A stretch of DNA of 64,000 bases from Rallus limicola (lineage: Eukaryota > Chordata > Aves > Gruiformes > Rallidae). The stretch lies in the NCBI GenBank assembly GCA_022605955.1, contig JAKCOZ010000002.1:72644783-72708782 (forward strand). The letters are read 5' to 3'. The notes below the pieces were generated by a model. The model was not told the DNA's origin and searched no databases. It saw only the letters and a program-made list of their open reading frames with translations. This document shows, in pieces, positions 37,018 through 49,700 of this stretch (the stretch's first letter is position 1; each line of letters opens with the position of its first letter). A program made the position numbers and the translations under genes.

Positions 37018-37462
37018 CACAGAATCATAGAATGGCATGGGTTGGAAGGGACCCCAAGGATCATAGAGCTCAATTCCCCTGCCACAGGCAGGGACACCAA
37101 CCTCCAGGCCTGGAGCTACACAAGGTTGCCCAGGGCCCCATCCAACCTGGCCTTGAACACCTCCAGGGATGGGGCATCCACCACCTCTCTGGGCAGCCTG
37201 TTCCAGCCCCTCACCACTCTCTCTGTAAAAAACTTCCCCCTAATATCTAATCTAAACCTTCCCTCCTTCAGGTTCAATCCATTCCCCCTTGTCCTGCCAC
37301 TGTCTGCCCTTTTAAAAAGTTGAATCCCCTCCTGTTCCTCTGCTCCCTTCAGGGACTGGAAGGCTGCAATGAGGTTCCCCCACAGCCTTCTCTTCTCTAG
37401 GCTGAACAAGCCCAGCTCCCTCAGCCTCTCCTCATAGGAGAGGTGCTCCAGCCCTCTAACTA
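37018..37462 (-). mobile_element. Young-looking CR1 LINE fragment, 3' end
   Basis: On the + strand it begins CACAGAATCATAGAATGGCATGGGTTGG and ends near CTCCAGCCCTCTAACT. It is antisense to the same CR1 subfamily as the end of the copy at 12588-13926. Comparing by eye, the two differ at roughly 15 positions over about 440 aligned bases, including an identical stretch of well over 100 bases. The C-terminal RT frame (minus strand, from about 37460 to a stop at 37116-37118 after LDGALGNLV) is free of stops. Only this C-terminal piece is present, so it encodes no working enzyme. Confidence 0.96.
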
Positions 37463-40400
37463 ACATTTCCAACAGGAATGCCAGAAATTTCTAACTTCTC
37501 TGAATTTGGCAACATCCAGTCAAAGTCTGCTCGTAGTTCATACACAGATTCATCTAGTCTTTGGATGAGGGGTTGTAGTGGAGTGAAATTACGTCAGCCC
37601 AAAGATTTTAATACATTAAAGATCTAGCATTTAGCCAGATGCATGCAGAGCAGTGCTTTGATTGGCCTTTCAACATGCAAACCAGCACTACCAGACAGTA
37701 TCAGAGCAGGATGTGTCTAGTTCAGCTTTTACTCTTTGATCCTCATTTTGCCCTTGTAATTTCTTTCTGAACTGTGGTCTCTGCTCCAGTCAAATCTGTT
37801 GTGCTCAGGCATGATCTGCTATTTTAGCAAATGTTACTGGCTCTAACAAAGTCTTGTCCTCTTTAATATAAACACTCCACTATTTCTTAAATGCTCTGAA
37901 GGCACACAACTCTTCTGCTCCTTTAATGAAACACTCTTAAAAGAAAAAAAGAAAAAACAAAGAGAACACCACAAAACAGCCTGCAGCCTTTTTCTCTAAT
38001 TTTTTTACTTTGCCCTTCTGCCTGCTGCTTTCTATTCAGCGTACTGAAGTCTGCCCTTTAAAAGTTCACCACACGTCACTGCTGGAGGAGGCACGGGCAG
38101 CTGTTACCTAGGATACTAAACTTAATTGTGCAGCAGGCACTATCAGCTGAAGACGTGCATAAGTTCACCTCATCTAGAGGTGCCTATCCTTTGATAATGA
38201 CGTGGTCTCAGGATATGACTACACCACTGTATTTATGGTTTTCTAACAGACTCCAGGATGTGCCTCAGATTTTTTTGTTCTAGCCCTTGCTGCCTTTCTT
38301 CTGACTATCACCATACTTTACATTAATCTACATTGCAAAAGAACTGTGCCTAATGCTTTCTATGAAATCCTTAAAATGCCAAATGAGAGGATAAAGAGAT
38401 GCACAAATAATTTAGAAAACAATACTTACCAAGAATCTGGTTCCAGAGAGAATGCAGTTGGCAGTGGTATAACATTAGATAGCACAACCCATTGCATTCC
38501 TACAAAATGTTGCCCAGCTCTAGCTCATCTACTGGCACCATCTCTATTTGCACTATACTGTTCCTACAAGCCCCCAGCAGAGATGGGGATCAAGTTTCCA
38601 CATCATCATGATGTGGCAAAAAGAGACTTTATTAGGACACAAAGCAACCCAGAAGACTTTCTGATTCTGAAACATGCGTCACATTGTCTTTGCAAAATGG
38701 GAGAGGAATTTCTACTGCTAACTTCTCTGCCCTGGAAAGAGATGAAACAGAGAGATCAGTTGCTTTAATCTAGAGAAAACCTAAAACAGAACCAGAAAAT
38801 GAACCCCCAATTTCCATATCATGCTTTTATGATTTGTCACCAAATACTCCTTTCTTCCAAAGTCTTTTTATGTGGAGGGACTGATACTTGTAATTTTAAT
38901 CAACCCCACACTCCCGTTCTCCAGTAAACACCGTAATGCCCAGGTCAGCCATAAAGACACTGTCAATCTGTATGTTTCAATTGCTCCTAAGGATGGCAAT
39001 AACTGTAAGCTACAAAACAAGATACTATTGTGCTCCTTGCCATTTTATGTATCCCTGCATGTTAATTAAACCTTTCCACTTTCTCTTTGTCCATGAATAT
39101 TTCAGCATACCTCTCCATAAACAAATACTTTAGAGGTTAGATCTGTCATGCTGAAGTATCTCATGTCACTGTAGGCATAACACTAAGCTTCACAAAAGGC
39201 ACATTTAAGATCCAAAGCCACATATCTGTGTTTGATCTTCCTCAATAAATATTTACACTGAACTATCTCCAGTTCTTTAGTCAGCTGTTTGTTTCCTGTT
39301 ATGTGTGATGCTTTGCACTTGAGAAATTTGGAGTATAAGTTATAGTCCAGTATTTGTTTGTCTTCTGTTAGTTAGCTAACTGTAAGACATGCAAGTGTAG
39401 GAGGAAGGAACTTGAAAATCACATACACCTATTTTGCAGAGGTACCTGTTTTGGAAGATGTGATCCACACAGCTGTAAGGAATATATTTTGCTAAATAAT
39501 GATCCTTGAATGATCTTTTCACCTACTGAACACTGTGAAAGGCAAGGTGTAAATTAATATATATTGAAGCAACACACAGAGCAAACTGAAATTTTGATTT
39601 TCTCTGGTGACTGGGAAAAAAAAAGTTAGGATACAGGGTCCAAAGTTAAAAAAGCAAAGAGTAATTATAAATCTCCTATTGTAGCCAGTATTTGTGGAGA
39701 TCACACTGACTGTTTTGTTCTGCTCCCAAGGGTTACGTTAAGGTTCCCCAGCACACAGCTCTCTGCTGTTTCACAGAAACCTCTCTGCTCCTTCCACCAG
39801 AGCATCCTAAAGGGTTGCCCTTTACTTTCATCCTACAAGAAAAAGGAGCACAGCTGAGCTATTGACACACAAAAGCTAGTAAACCTGTAGAACGCTGTAT
39901 GTGTATTAGGCTCTCATCTCCCTGAGCAGCTGCAGGTCAGTCTGCCAAGTGTAAACTCCTTGACACCTATTATCTGTACATGTCTATTAAAGCACATGGC
40001 TGGCAGCAAAAATAAATCAGTATTCAGTTTTGAGTATTTTTAATAATGTCAAAAATGCTTTTAGGAGTTAGTGACCATAAAATCTTTCACTCTACTAGGG
40101 ATCTGCCTACACGTATGTATAGTAAAACTGTTGCATATTAATTTGTTCAGTGTAAACACTAGTAATATTTCCATTTCACCCTCTAATCCTTTTATTTTTG
40201 TGCTGTCTGTACACAAGGCAGTTGTTTCAGAATTGTCTTTGCCACAGTAAGGTAGGTAACACTGACCTTTCCTACACAGTTGGAAGAAGACACGTCACTG
40301 TCTCACAGGCAGCTGGGCAAAACGTCAATACTGGCTTTGTGCATCTTTATTATAAAAAAACACACAAATATGTGCTGGCTCTCAAGAAGACATAATAGCA

Positions 40401-40766
40401 TGGATATAAGGCAGGTGTTCAGGAAGATCTAGCTTATGCCCCGCAGAGCGGGAGTTACCAAAATGTTGGCATATGACCATGCAACTGTCAAATGAAGTTA
40501 CTGATGCCAGAGCAGTTCACACAGTGGATGACAGATGTCACATACAGATGGGCACATAAATAAGAGGAAATGTTATCATTTTAGCACACCAATGTTGCTC
40601 TAAGAGATTCTAGGGGAACAGGAATGGGGTAATTTTGCAGGCACAGATAAACAGATCTTTAGTTAAACATTTTATCGAGAGTAAGGAATAAAGATGCTAT
40701 TCCAGAATGACAGAGGATAGGAGCATGTATCAACACGGTATGGTGGTATCTGATATCTAAACTAGA
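37463..40766. other. Unique AT-rich non-coding DNA, no gene recognised
   Basis: It includes the longest open frame outside CR1 (140 codons, 38346-38768, + strand). That peptide has no recognisable domain, signal or low-complexity feature, and a frame of this length is expected about once by chance in this much AT-rich DNA. No repeat family was recognised. Confidence 0.65.
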
Positions 40767-40868
40767 AATCATAGAATCATAGAATTGTAGAATCATAGAA
40801 TTGTACTATCATAGAATTGTAGGGGTTGAAAGGGACCTCGAGAGATCATCGGGTCCAACCCCCAAAAT
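40767..40868 (-). mobile_element. CR1 LINE extreme 3' end with expanded 8-bp terminal repeat
   Basis: Seven consecutive 8-base units at 40767-40822 (variants of AATCATAG and AATTGTAG) precede GGGGTTGAAAGGGACCTCGAGAGATCATCGGGTCCAACCCCC. This is the antisense CR1 3' end, cut off after only about 45 bases of element-specific sequence. The other CR1 copies in the window carry only two or three such units. Confidence 0.93.
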
Positions 40869-43800
40869 GGTCTATGAGAACTTGAAGTGACAACCTAAAC
40901 CTGTGTTAGACATGCTAAGCAGCTGGAATGACGTGCTGAAAATGTAAGACTTGCCAGGGTAGTCCCCATACTTAGGGTCTAGTGGACACTTGGCCAACAA
41001 TTTTCCAATTGACCTTGTAGTTTCCTACTTGAGAAAGCTAATGAGAAACAGGACCACATCAGGAATGGTATCACAGGGTAACAGCAGGGCAGCAGGTCTT
41101 TAACAGCATCAGTGCTATTAAGCACAGTTACAATAAAACAAGTGTGAGCAGCTTCACACAGGACAGTTCAAAGTTTCTAATTTGGAAAAGATCTTAAAAG
41201 CCATTTCAGTTCTCTCCTAACCTGATTCCCCATCTCATTAAAACCTACAGTTCATGCCATAAATATAATCTGTTAAATTTTAAGTTTATTTTGGCTCTAC
41301 ATTTTCATTGCTATTAGGTAGCAATGGCAAAGCTTCCAACTGGAGACTACTTGTTATTTATGAATTCAGAGCTAGCAATTCTCTTTATATCCCAGTGATG
41401 GCAAGAAGATCAAGTATTACATTTACTACATGTTTGTTGAACAGGTGGGAAGAAGTAAAGAAAGAGAAAATAAGAGCCTGCTGGTCAACAAGTGACAGGT
41501 ATTTCCACAGTAATGGCACAAATACAAAACAGAAGTGTGCAAGTACATACCTCAACAACAGCACTCCTTTTTGAAGCTTCCAAGTGGTTTTAGGTGTAAG
41601 AATAAGGTCTGGTGGTGTGGGCGCTGTCAAATTATCAGTACAGCCTACAGCTCGAGACATGAATTCTTTGTGAATTAACAATGTCACCTTCTTTCCAAGA
41701 GAGGTGTGGGTGGACATTCAATCACTTGGAAAGTGAGAACAGTCAGTTGCATGGAGTGCAGCATTTGATCTATTTCTAAACCGTTAAAAATACTCTTTTT
41801 TTCATGGCCATTGCCCAATTTCTAAGTAGGCCTTTTCCTCAAAGGAACTATGTGATAAGAACAGGGATAACACAAGCCCTTCTAGAAATTCTGAGGTCTT
41901 GGCTATGAATTTAGGTATAATGTGAATAAATTAAATGCTGGAATGACATTTTGAAAGAGAAAGTACAAATTAATGCCACTTCTAATGACAGAATCAATTT
42001 CAGTGCACTGTTCGTAGGGGTATGAGTCTCTTTCCTGCAAGTTTTATAAAAGTTCTTCTATTTTGTTTACTTAGGTCTATATTTTAGCAGATCACTAATC
42101 CTTCACAGATGTAATAAGAGCTTAATATGAGAAATCTTCTAAGACTCATTTAAACAAATTCATTTTACTTGTAAACAAAGGGTTGAAAACTAATTATGGT
42201 GTATGGATTCTTAGTTCTGAAAATAATCTAATATCAGCCTAGGTAGATGTCTTTCACTCAATAACTTAAGACCAGTTAGATAGATGTAAGACTCTTCCTT
42301 TTATAAAGCAAGTATCAGTGGAAGCTTCTAATATTAAAACTAGCATTTTATTTTGCACGAAAGCTTTTACACCAAAACTTTGATGCAGGTCAGTGATTTT
42401 TCCAGTGGCTGCAGTCTTCAAAAGTCACATTATTCTAATGTGTCCTAATCAATCCAACAGTTAACTAGTTTGTGGGGTTTTTTTCCTCTGGATTGCTGTT
42501 TTCATGCTCCATTCCTTTGTTCATCATCTGTAAGAAAAAACCTGAAATGACCATATTCCACTTTTTGCCTGTATGGTTTATTCTAAGTCCATAATAACTC
42601 TCAAATTTAAAATTTGATACTGAAGTTTCTCCCACACATATTTTGTAATAAAAACAGCAGTCAAGGCTTCAGCTGATTTCAGTGTAAGACCCTGATGGCA
42701 ATACTGGGACAATTGTTGTTTGCACTTTTTAACTCCCTGGAGTGAGATGAGTTTGCCCAAAGGATGTTAAACAATAGTACTGGAGAAATGTAAGAAATAA
42801 CTCGTTTCTGCTATTAAAAAATAGAAAGAATCACATAAAATTAACAACCCATGAATAAAGAAATTAGAAAAAGGCAGGCAAGTAGCAAGATTACATTCAG
42901 ATGAATCTGAAAGAAAATTTAGATTTATGTCTTCAGAAACTGTAAAAAAATAATGAAAAAGGCAGAAAAGGCTTGTTTTTTAATATTCCCAACTAATGAG
43001 TACTGCTTTAGTTGTGGATGTTAGATCTGCTTCTCCATAGTTTAAGTCTTAAAGTCAGGTTAAGATTCAGACCTTGAAATCTCACTGACTGCAATGCATA
43101 ATGCAGCACACTAGACCACTTTCTGGAATAAGGCAAAGGATGGCACTCTGTTGCCTTATAAATAGCCTCTGCTAAGGTCATAAGGTGTGCAAATGAAGAG
43201 ACAAGTTTATTCTTGTCTGTAGGAGTTTACTTATTTCCCTTCTGAAATTGAGAACAACAACAACAAAAAAAAAACCTTGACAAGTTAGAAAAAACTTAAG
43301 TTTGATAATAATTCATTCTTGTGAAATCTACCACTTTGGAATTTATTGGCGTTTTAACCTGTATCTAATTGTACTCTCCGTTAATAAAATCCCAATACCA
43401 CTTCTGTGGGTTTGGAAGAGATAGTCAAGTTCTTCTCAGTGCTCCCTGTGGCATTATTTGAAACAGACTTTGTAGTCTTCACCTGACATTCTGACATTGC
43501 AGAGTGACTGCACAGATGTTATTCTACCTCCAAGTCTTGAATTTAGACACTACTGTACATTCTCATTAGTAGAATAAACAGGTATTAAACTAAATGGAGC
43601 TTCATTCTTGCCAAGCCAAACCATGAGCTGACAAAGCAATCAGATGTCATACACTGACCTCCCAATGAGGTTGGTAGAAATCAAGTCTCAGACTGCAACT
43701 GTCATGCAGTGACAACTACTTTCTCTCAAACCCTTTGCTTGCTCAGGAAACCTTTTACTTCATATGTCTCACTGAAAGCTTGTGAAACATCTTAAGTGAA

Positions 43801-46069
43801 GGCGAGTATACATAATATTCCGATACTCCTATTATTTATAAATAAGATTATCTTTAGAAATAATTTTTCTTATAAAGTATTCTTCAATTAAGATGATATT
43901 ATAATTCCAACTCTCAAAAGCTGCAAAGATGATCCCAAAACACCATTAGTGTGTTGCATCGTATTATTTGGATTTTGGCAGTGTCATCACTAATAGATCA
44001 GAAATTAAATGTTAAGAATTTTAAGTGGATTTTCAAAAGAGAGATTTATCAAGTTTAAATTCTTCCCTGCTGTGATTATGCTATCCTAACTGCACACAGC
44101 AGTTCATGATATTTATTTTTTTTCACTTTCAGGAAATATAACACCATTCCAGTTAATTTATTTCCCAGCCTTATGTCAATGGTTTACCTTTGTAGCAGTA
44201 TCACCAAATCACATCAGGAAGAGTAAAAATGTGAATACACACCATGCTCTGTTGCAAATTAATTCGAAAGAAAACCTTGTTCTCTCTATTTCTTCTGCTA
44301 AGCAGCACAGTTACTGTCAAAAAGAGAAATTTTGGCATCAGGAAGTCTCTGTGCTTTTCTATGGTTTACATATCCAAGGGAGAAGTGAGGACAAAAATAA
44401 AATTAAAAATGTTTGCAAACAAGCAGCTTCTAAATAATTCATACTCAAATGAAACTATCTTTGCAAAATTTATTCTTTATATTCCCCTATGGCTTATCAA
44501 TAGACCTTCAAAAATTGCCAGTTGACTTTCAAATAATTGATAGATTTTGTAATAAGAATCATGAAGACATCCAGAGCTAGCTTAATTTTCTGCATAACAC
44601 TTTTACTATACCATATCTGTAGCTATACATTTATTTTAATATATCTTGATTTAATTCTTTTGCTTACATAAGTCCTTTTTAACTATTTTAAAATCAAAGA
44701 GATTGCCCACACATATAGATATATATTTCACATCTGACAGATTTTTTTTCTCTTTTCTATCAAAAGATTTCCCCTGCATCTAGCCCAGAATACACAATCA
44801 TTTGGTAATACAATCATGATACGACATCTTCAGTACAGACTGGATAAGAAATGGAACTAAACTGTCCAGAAATTAACTCTCTAGGACTGCTTCCTAAAAG
44901 GTGTTCCATAGTAGTCTACAAGCATCTGATTTATCCCCTAAAAACTGTGATTTATCCTTAAGCTAAGTTAACACCTCACTTAGTAGTGGAATTCCAGTGA
45001 TAGATCTAGTATGTACAAATTGCTCTCAGTTCATACACTTAAATCCAAAAGGTCACCACGTTCAAAGCCTGCAATAACTTGTCATTTGACCAACATATTC
45101 ATGGAAATGAGTCAGAGACCAAGACATCCTATCCACAGTTCTCCCTCCTATTCTTGTAAGTATCTGAGTATTAGGATTAAGAGTGATGAAGTCTTCCCAT
45201 TCCTCCCCTTGGCCAATGAAATTTTAATTATAAAATACAAAGGTGAACAGGAAAAATAATATATTCAAAATGCCTGAAGTGTGTGTGCAAAGGAGATACC
45301 TGATAAATTTAGGAAGATGGGTGCTTTAGTGATATACCCAGGGTCATGGCAGGGGTGGTCACCAAACCTGGCAGCTATATTGGCCTGATGCCCCTACAAA
45401 ACAGTGTTACCATGGCATGATAAGACAACCTGATATCTCAAGAACTAAGAATAGTTTCAGGGGTTTATGTGAGAGATGGCTATTCTTTGTCTGAATTTGT
45501 TTAACAATAATCTAACAAATACATTTCAGAAACTGAACTCAGATATTTAATGGGGAACTTCTGGCAAAGATTTTTGATTTTGAGAACCTCAATGACTCAT
45601 CTACACAAAAAGCATCAGCCTGAGCCCCCAGACTAAAACTTAACCTTGTGTCTTACCTTGGAAAGCAAGTATTTACAGAAGTTTTAGGGAAACAGATCTA
45701 GAAACAGGAGATGCAGTGGGATTCTTCACTTCCATATTTTCTCCCTCTCTTTCCCCCACCCTCCCACCCCACCCCAAGTTATGGCAATCACAGTTTAGGT
45801 ACTTTTTTAGCCATCCTCCCTGCTTATTCACTCTTCTATAATTTTGACCCATATAAACTGGGAAATTGCCTAACAGAACACTTTAATTTCTGCACTGGGT
45901 GAAAAAGTGCTGCTTTCCTTTCTAAACCTTCTGCTCTTTGCCAACTCCAAGCTCCTGTGCTACAAGCAGATAAATTAATAACTCCCTACTGATTTTCTTC
46001 ACATGGTGCAAAATGCTATTAATCTGTATCAGGCTCCTTCTACATTCACCCCCTTTGAATGCTGTGTGT
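40869..46069. other. Unique AT-rich non-coding DNA, no gene recognised
   Basis: About 5.2 kb with no exon, RNA gene or named repeat that I can support. Overlapping frames near 41308-41717 and 44231-44525 are on opposite strands or overlapping frames and have no motif. Short A-rich stretches occur near 43262 and 42825. Confidence 0.65.
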
Positions 46070-46760
46070 CTTAGTCCAGCTTACCTGATGTGGAAGTTTT
46101 TCCTCTATTTCTGATCACCCTTCTTAAAATTCTCTGTACCTCATCTAGTTCTACCGCATCTTCATTTGAGAAAGGATGCCCAAAAATTAATTTAGCATTC
46201 AAGCTATGGAAGCATTATGAATTCACAATGTAATACTGATTTCTCCTGGTTTGCATTCTATTCTTTCCAGATAATCCCCATGTGTTTTTCAGACTGGGGC
46301 TACACACCAGGTTGATGTCCTGAAGCAGCTATCCACAGTGACGCCAAGATATTCTTCCTTCCATGCAACCTCCAGGACATTTGCCATCTTTTAATTTCAA
46401 CTAAAATTTTTCATTCATTCTTCTGAGCTTTTGGAGACCATTTTTCAACTGCTTATAGCCTGAGCAATGTGCTGTTACTTGGAAATTGTGTAAACTACCT
46501 GAAATTATGCAATTTATGATATAAGATTATTGCACGATACAGCCCCTAGATCAGATCCTTGTGGCATTTCACTGGTACAATCCCTTCATTGTGAAAACTG
46601 ATGTTTCAATCATTGCCTTGGATTCATACCAATTGGTACCCAGAGAGAAATTCAGCCCTGTCGTTTCTTGAGAGTTTTAATGTCTTTAAAAGCTGTTGGT
46701 AAACAGTCTTTTCCAAAACATTTTGCAAGGACTTACCAGATGGATCACCCTCAGTCACAT
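46070..46760 (-). mobile_element. Ancient CR1/L3-like LINE remnant
   Basis: The order of blocks matches the antisense of a CR1-clade reverse transcriptase: AAATTCTCTGTACCTCATCTAGTTC, then CCAAGATATTCTTCC, the GTGTAAACTACCTGAAATT region, ATCAGATCCTTGTGGCATTTCACTGG (antisense of the PSGVPQGS/GTDP region), ATACCAATTGGTACCCAGAG and a TTTCCAAAACATTTTGCAAGG end near the antisense of the KAFD motif. The match is blurred by many substitutions, so the family name is uncertain (CR1, L3 or a related old lineage). It is much more diverged than the other copies and clearly non-coding. Confidence 0.6.
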
Positions 46761-49700
46761 GTTTAGATGCTTAGTGCCTGCTTTGCGTTTCTTTTCCTCA
46801 ATATAATGTAGTATAATAGCTCAAGTTTGGATTATTGCACCTTAAGCATGACAAAATGTGTTGTTGGCAGCCTGTACAAGCAGTTTATAAAGTCGGTCAG
46901 ATTTATACACTCTGAAAGTATATTTTTACTTACATTTGGTACAAAAGGAAGCACTGAAGACTTTGGATGTTTTAATCTCATGTTCAGAGCTCTCCAGTAC
47001 TTCTATCCAAATGCCATGTTTAGAGATGAATCAGTCAGCCACAGGAGTTTCACTTTTTTACTGTATCTTTCAAACTTGATATTTACATATGCTTTTACAA
47101 ATTCTTGTCTTGTTTTGTTTGGGTTTTTTTTTAAAAATGCAGTGGCTAAAAAGCCTGATTAGGTCTCATAGACCTTGCTCAAGCATGAAAGAAGCCAACA
47201 GCTCCTTGTTCACTGTTCAGAAATTCATCTGAGGCCCTACTTACCAGTACCCTGCTTTTTAGGGCAAGAAACATGTTTGGCATATAATGTCTACAAAAAA
47301 TGACAGAGAATTTAAAACTTGAAACATTTCATTTTTTCTATATGCAGACTATAATTACTCAATACATCTAGCTGAATTAAATTGTGCTAATCAAACAAAA
47401 AGTGTTTTTCCAGATTGCAAATAACACAGCTGGTGACATGGTGAAGCATTTCAAAGTTTCATAATCACAGAAGGCATGGTGATACAAGGAGGGAAAATGC
47501 ATGATAAGAGCAAGGAAGAACACTAAGAATTGACTGCTTTAAAATTTTTGAGCCCCAGAGCTGGTGAAAGAAATCAACCTATTGAATACCTGTGTCAATG
47601 GCCTTTCACATCCACAGACCATATTGTAGTTGGTACAGGAGAGGTTGTAGGCCATTGTTTAGCAGTGCCTGTTGATTTCCCATAGTTAATGCAAAGAAAA
47701 AGAAACAACTATTTACCCTTTCCTTCCTTTCTTTTTTGCTTGTGATGGTTCATCTCTTCCACTTTACATCTGAGTAGGTATGTGATTCTGTGAGCTTTTT
47801 AATGAAATTGCAGGTGAGATACAACAGCAACTCCTGAAAATGCACACTAACACATAAACTGGTCTAGATTCAATTCTGTGGCCCTTTGCACCAGAAAATA
47901 AAGTTTATGATACAATATGAAAAACGTTGATTGAATATGCAGAGCTGTGAGCACCATCTGGTTGCCTGGTTTGTCTAACCTCATGGGCTTCTCACTACAG
48001 CTGCTAATTGCATTCTGATATTTTCATGATAGATCACTTCAAATAATACGTGTTACACTAAATAATACTGCTGCAGATTTGAAGCTTGGGTTTCCAATGC
48101 TATATTTATGTCTTCAGATGGAGAAGAATTTGATGTGAAATTAGGACTGTGGCTGGGCGTGACAGGATTTAGTCTTTATTATCTGAAAACTATAAAGTGG
48201 TAGGTGTGAGACTTACAGCATTTTACCCAATGTAACAGCTACCATTCTCCAGCACACCCTGAGCTGACTCAGAAAGACTAAGTGGAGGAGGACCTGTCTA
48301 AATAAAAAAAAAAAAAACCCTGCCTTGAACTTGCTTAAGGAGTTCTCTGGAAGCATTCAAAGAACAAAATGACATTTTGTATTTATTTTCAGACCCTTCA
48401 TGAAGGTTTATGTGGTTTGAAGCAAAATCTCTCACAACAGAGTAAGAAGGGTTGACTTTGTAAAAAATTTGGACTGAAAGAGCCTGTAAAAGATATGATA
48501 GAGATGGATAAAAAAAAAAAAAAGAAGGAAAAAACCCTTGGTTTTTTATGCTTTAAATGCTTAAATATGCGTTTTATTTCTTAAAAGACTACACAAGAAT
48601 TGTGTCTTCTTAGCCATAGAGCTTGGACCCAGGAAGCAAAAGCCTCAAGGGATTTTAGGAGGAGGTTTTTACTTAATTATTCACTAAAAAATAAACAGTG
48701 ACCTTACACTGATCTTTAAATGACACTTCACTATAGGTCATGTAAAGGTCAAAATCATGCTCTGCTGTTACACATGAACTGGACATATAGGTCAGAGCAA
48801 GGAATCTGAAAGTGCAGGCTGAAGTATTTTTGTTTACAATTCACAGAATGGGGTTTTAATTGTGAATGTAGGTTGCTTTGAATTACCAAAAATAAATGTA
48901 AGCTGCATGAATTCCAGTCAGGCATGAACTAAGAAATTATTCTGAATCTCCCTTCACAACATTGTAGAGTGAAGATACATGTCACATCATGTTGCATCTC
49001 TGTTTGGCCCCAGGGCACTGTACTGGGCTCAGAAGAGCTAGATTCAGTGGCTGCCTTAGATGTAGCCTTGCTATGGAAGCTTGGTTAAATCTCTCAGTCA
49101 GATTTCTGGGAATTAAACACTTAAGTGCTTTTCAAGATCCGATCCTCTCCATAAAATAAGCAGAGAAATTCAAATTCTCATAGAACCTCCAAAGTTAAAA
49201 CTCTATCAACATTTATGAAGTCCCAGAAGACATTGGCCACAAAAAAACCCTCCAAACCCAAACAAACAAACAAAAAAACCCCCACAAAAACCATGAGCCA
49301 AAAAAACCTAACAGACAGAAACAAATGTTTACTTAGAAAGAACTGGGGATAACTGTCAGATTCAGTTGTTCTACACTGAGCCTAAATTTCCAACTCTTAC
49401 TTGCCAGCTGAATGTACTTTGAAAGTCATTTCACTGCGCTCTGCCTCACCTTTCCCATCTGGAAAAAATTATCAATCTCTTTTTTTTTTTTAAAGCATTT
49501 TGAGATCTATTAAGGAAACAGTGTAATAACAAATTTGCTGGCTGTTCTCACTGAACCCAGTCCTAAAGAGGGCATACACACTGCTTGGCAGGATCATCAA
49601 GGTGTTTTTCCTATGAGTTGCTACTAAATACAATGTTTAGGGGTTTTGTACTATTGGAGTAGCACGGATGAATCCATGGATCCCAGTCATTTCCATCAGT

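Noticed and set aside
38346..38768. Longest open frame outside CR1 (140 codons)
   Set aside because: No domain, signal or splice context is visible. A frame of this length is expected about once by chance over 64 kb on both strands at this base composition.
47930..48190. Stretch resembling a conserved non-coding enhancer (E-box-like CATCTGG, homeobox-like TAAT sites)
   Set aside because: Such short motifs are common in AT-rich DNA. Without an alignment there is no evidence of conservation.
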